The notes beneath the pieces were generated by a model. That model was not told the DNA's origin. It saw only the letters and a list, made by a program, of their open reading frames with translations, and searched no databases. A stretch of 64,000 nt of DNA from Taenia hydatigena. Lineage: Eukaryota; Platyhelminthes; Cestoda; Cyclophyllidea; Taeniidae. The stretch spans positions 124,001 through 188,000 of the forward strand of contig JADWOT020001132.1 of assembly GCA_036345935.2 (NCBI GenBank). The letters are read 5' to 3'. A program made the translations under genes and the position numbers. Below, in pieces: positions 59,982 through 64,000 of this stretch. The first letter of the stretch is position 1, and each line of letters starts with the position of its first letter.

Positions 59982-61513
59982 TGGCCAAACCCTAATTCTT
60001 ACAATAAGATAGGAAAACGATTGCGAGCAATCACTGAGTGGAATAAGCTGCTGTGTTTTAATTGTGACTAATCCTGGACCTGAACGGACAGATGCATCGC
60101 AGCTCTGTATGCTTATGTTATTTGAGCTTTCTTTGCCGAACTAGGTTCCTCAAATATAGGTTAGCTCTAAGCACAAGTTTGAATCATTGTAGATGAAACC
60201 TTGAAGACCGAATACAGCTTTGTGCTGGTGCTAACTCACTTTTCATAATGAAATCATTCCCATTACATGGCAGCCATTCCTATCTATCAAAGGCTTTGCA
60301 CTGGAACTGCAATTCACTGGCACGGAAGCGCAATAACGCTCGATACCTAGTTTTACTTAACTCTAGATAGAATGAAAGAGAGTACGACACAGTTAGGTTT
60401 TGCGGCTTCTTTCCCATTTTAGTCATGGCACACTCTTCGTTTAGCTGCATAACCAAATCGCTATTGCTTTATGGGAGATAAACATAAAATGCATCGCACT
60501 GTGGATAATTTGCTATTGTTCTACGAGTGTACCGTCTTATGTATGAATCGGTCTTAACCACCAGCTTAAAGTTAGTACCAAGTAGCTATTTTCTATGCAG
60601 ATGGAATAAAGCAAGCAGCTACTTTTTGGATAAGTCCCTTTACTACCTGCACCGAAAGCTCCTAACAGCAACCCTGCAACTGTTACATAACCTGACTCAA
60701 TATTCTATACGTTGTCAATGGACATTAGCGTTGTGTTAACCAGTGAAAAATGGTTTTTACTGCGCATTACTGATTAAGATCTTGGAAATAATTGGTGAGG
60801 TCAAATAATCTAGCGAATGGCTGTTGTTTCTTTAGGCACAACGACGTGATTAAAAATCATAAAACACAATTCATTCTGACCTGGGTCGTACTGAAGCGAT
60901 GGCAAAGACGGGATTCTGATTTCGAAACGTTCGTTGAATAGCCATGCTCAGCAAATTATGCCCAAATCAAACGCGACGCATAGTTGTGGAGTTCAAGGCC
61001 TGCACTGCCCTTTTCACTAAGTGATCTTGGGTGATTCGGAAAAGTTCATGCTATTCTATAGAACGAGTTCCACTTTTGCCAAAGTCATGGCCTCCGTGAC
61101 GAAGGGTATACTATATTACCGAGGAGAAGAGTAGTTACTGCTAATGACCCTCAAAATGATGAGGGAAATACTTGACTCAAAGACTCCTTCACTTCACAAA
61201 AAATACAAAATGCAGTTAAATATGTTTTAAAAATTGCGCGAGTCATATGCATTTATTATGTTCTAAAAGGATTCGTGATGCATTCTATTTAACAAACGGA
61301 ATCAAATGATTATGATTCACAAGCACTTTTTAAATGGGAACCTATTCTTACTACCATGCATGCTGCCGTGTTAAACAAGTTTGTAAGGTTGTTTCTACAT
61401 TTCATTTATCCATATCTTCAAATAGAATGCGACAACAACGTCTTTTAGCCATTCTTTCCAAGCGCTACCCCTCCTTTTAATCCAGCGATGGATCTCCCTA
61501 TCTTCAGTGCAGG
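59982..61513. other. no recognisable gene
   Basis: About 60.03-60.14 kb resembles 1.69-1.80 kb. The rest is A/T-richer unassigned sequence. The 70-codon frame at 60527-60739 has no support. Confidence 0.4.
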
Positions 61514-61616
61514 TGTAGTACTTTGTTTGTTAGAACTGCCGGCTTCTGTCTAGGTCACAGAGGTGGCCGTACTGCCCTAGCTGCGTGGGCTGGCCTCCGG
61601 ACCATGCCAGCAGCCT
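61514..61616 (+). mobile_element. truncated LTR of the 186-bp family
   Basis: Begins TGTAGTACTTTGTTTG and continues through the GTGGGCTGGCC and CCATGCCAGCAG boxes, then stops abruptly; the second half is missing. Confidence 0.7.
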
Positions 61617-64000
61617 TAAGAACTTACTCTCATTCACGTCCTACACACGCGCACTTATTGATACATAGTAAGTTAGTGGAATAGCCCCTTTTTAGTCTCG
61701 AAGCGATCCGCTCAATTACACGTGCACCGTGAAATCATAGATTAATGAGCCGTGGAAACCAGTGTGCTAAGTACTCTTATGAGATCGCCTGCTCTAGCGA
61801 TACAGCGCTCGTCTTCACCTATGTGGTGAGCTGCGAATTTGTGAGCGAGGATATGCACGGGGTTACGAAATGGTTAACAAGCGCAACATATTCATGGAAT
61901 TAATTAGATTATGGAAGATAAAACCGGTGGATGTAGACCTATCGGTAGCAGTTCTTGTGGCAACTGACGCAGGATTGACGGTTGATCCACTCAATAGATA
62001 CTTCTTCCTCCTTCATTCGACTTTGGACATGACATAACATATATATATCAAGTCCCACAATTTCGAAAGTTCCTGTGGTCGATGATGTTGAACCTCTAGC
62101 CAACAGACACTGAACAGGGCCTGCTGTTTAATTTATTCGGTCAATTTTAAATGGTGGTCTGGACTTTGATTAGACGACTAGAAATGGCTAATCTTCTCCC
62201 TAAATAATTGCACGTTCCGCTTAAAATTTACCGTAAGGGCAAGAAAAGTAAAATGTTCAATCAAAATTTTTATTTGCTTGTGTACGTTAAAAGCAGTGAA
62301 AATAGCTTTTTTGAGGGAAAGGTTAGCACTGCCTTAGAGAAATGAGTTCATTACTTTGACGTCAGTGTTGGAGACGCCAGTTGACAATTCTTTGCGATTC
62401 TATGCATACATATTGACAAAATGATGAAATGCAGTGTTGATTTGCACAATTAGAAATAACACAGCAGTCAGTGCAGATGTATAGCCATTTTGTTACTTAC
62501 TGCAATCTTTCCATTACTACGCTGCAAGATGCCGTTTTCTTTGCTGCGCAAAATTTAACAGCTAAGGAACTGCTGAGATTATATAATGCCCCATATGTCA
62601 GCAAATCATTTTCTGAAGACTACGCCTTGATCAAAATGAAACAGCTGCATCGCAGCCTGACGCTTCCTTTGACTACAAAGCGACAAAAAAATTATCAGGC
62701 CCGCTGTACAATTAAATGAAATAGGTCTCTTTGCAAGAATATTAGGTGGGAATTCTTGTGCAGTTAAAGGCTTTCCTGCATCTGTCGTACACACACTTAC
62801 GAGGGAACTGGGACTAGGTTATCTTACATTGCTCTACATAAAAAAAATCAGCTCAGCTCACTTTTTAATTATTGTTCGTTTATAGGCGACTAGTGCTCAG
62901 TTAAAATTCGTAATGCAATTTAACTCTAGTCCATTAATTCTTGGAATGCGTGCACTAACATTCCTTGGTCAGAGCCCCTTCCATCTTTTACAGCAATTGA
63001 AGTTCGACGTTTCGAGACTTAAACTTAACCAAACGATATAATCTGTGCGCTTTATTTTTTAATCCACTTATATCAAATGCCCAAATTTTAAAGGCAGCAA
63101 ATTAAGTGAAAAGAAGAAAAGGAAATTGAACATATGTTTGTCTGCTCAAATAATTTGTAACTGCCCCTTAACAAAGAGCGGACAAAGCGAACATTTGGAT
63201 TTCAGAAAAATAATCAAATTAAGCACCACAAGGTCAACTTGACTGATTCGTATATGTGAATGTGCCTAAATCATCCTACCTTTGATGATAATGCCCAAAA
63301 TAGTTGAGATTCCCCAGTTAATAGCAGGGAAAGTGGTCGGCTTTATTTGTGTCCCAAAAAATCTGAAACGCTAACGAGTATGCTGCATTGTCTGTATGTT
63401 GCGTTGGTGTGGCAGTAACACTGCAAGGTTGCAATGGCTTTGGGCATTCAAAAGTTGTTAATATTCAATTCATTCAAAAACCGCTAAAAATTGAACCATC
63501 TATTACCGATCGCAATTCCAACGACGAAGGCACGCAATATCCGTTTGTGGATTTGCATAAAGTGAAGTTGGACTATTTGATACTCTTTGAAATCGAGTGC
63601 TCTTTACTTTGTGTGGTTTGTGTCTATATCGTAGAATCATGGCTTAATTTGTTTCACCATCTATCTGAAAAATTACTAGTAAAGCTAGGTTAAAATATGA
63701 TTATGTTTGGTGATTTTATGCCCCCTTTACCGCCTAAATTTGTATCCAGGACCTAAATTGTCAAAGGGAAGAAAATGAGCAATGATACGTGAGTGACAAG
63801 CACTTTAGTATAGGTGGAGCGGGTGGATTGTGCCAGCGTCACGGAGGTCCACTCAGGAGACCTTCATTCAGTTAGATTTCTAGAGGCGGTCAAGCAAGCT
63901 CAGAAATGGGATCGCAACATAGAGGGCACGTGGATCGCATGGCTAATATACATGCGTGTTAGCCGATGGCGCATGAGTCCAAGTTAGTACCTTTACAGGT
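61617..64000. other. no recognisable gene
   Basis: Frames of 82 codons (62471-62719 +) and about 100 codons (63388-63693 +) have protein-like stretches (for example NLTAKELLRLYNAPYVSKSF in the first), but I see no second copy, no matched splice sites and no family. The first could be a small exon or a relic of a mobile element. Confidence 0.35.

Overview
The window looks like nuclear DNA of an animal, most plausibly a parasitic flatworm (tapeworm or fluke). The reasons are short introns with clean GT-AG ends, very small phase-1 exons encoding a hydrophobic, low-complexity protein (the style of flatworm micro-exon genes), many decayed Ty3/gypsy fragments, a roughly 180-bp tandem satellite and histone H4 relics. 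The taxonomic call is inference. Nothing looks prokaryotic. Most open frames of 60-150 codons are chance frames in repeats.

The dominant structure is a large inverted duplication (P1). The left arm runs from about 1.85 to 21.6 kb, a spacer of about 4.8 kb follows, and the right arm runs from about 26.43 to 44.96 kb. Each arm holds a core of about 14 kb flanked by inverted copies of a 1.25-kb repeat, here called R (R+ core R-). A second inverted pair (P2) overlaps it: 22.6-29.85 kb is repeated in inverse order at 43.7-52.7 kb. The other recurring blocks are named X (19.33-20.96, 26.96-28.58 and 45.0-48.1 kb) and C (22.58-26.35 and 48.73-52.73 kb). From about 55.0 to 60.0 kb lies an older, shuffled and decayed set of core fragments (D1, D2, D3).

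The best gene is in the core. Nine exons at 12370-15220 (+) join in frame into 370 codons, with every internal junction in phase 1 except the last. The mirror copy at 31364-34213 (-) has the same nine exons and all the same splice sites. Introns and exons from about 12.51 to 15.45 kb look almost identical between the arms, while the first 47 codons differ at 13 residues. This suggests recent gene conversion between the arms that stops inside exon 1. Decayed relatives lie at 56.5-57.97 kb (+), 57.97-59.98 kb (-) and 0.38-0.72 kb (-).

A second, smaller spliced gene candidate is at 48007-48428 (-): two exons with a 96-bp phase-1 intron. Around these sit gypsy reverse-transcriptase and RNase H relics, three H4 pseudogene fragments, about ten LTR copies of one roughly 186-bp family (including a miniature LTR element with a 5-bp target duplication and a nested solo LTR), and satellite arrays whose copy number differs strongly between the arms. 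The two ends of the window (0-1.8 and 60-64 kb) hold nothing I can identify beyond LTR and repeat fragments.
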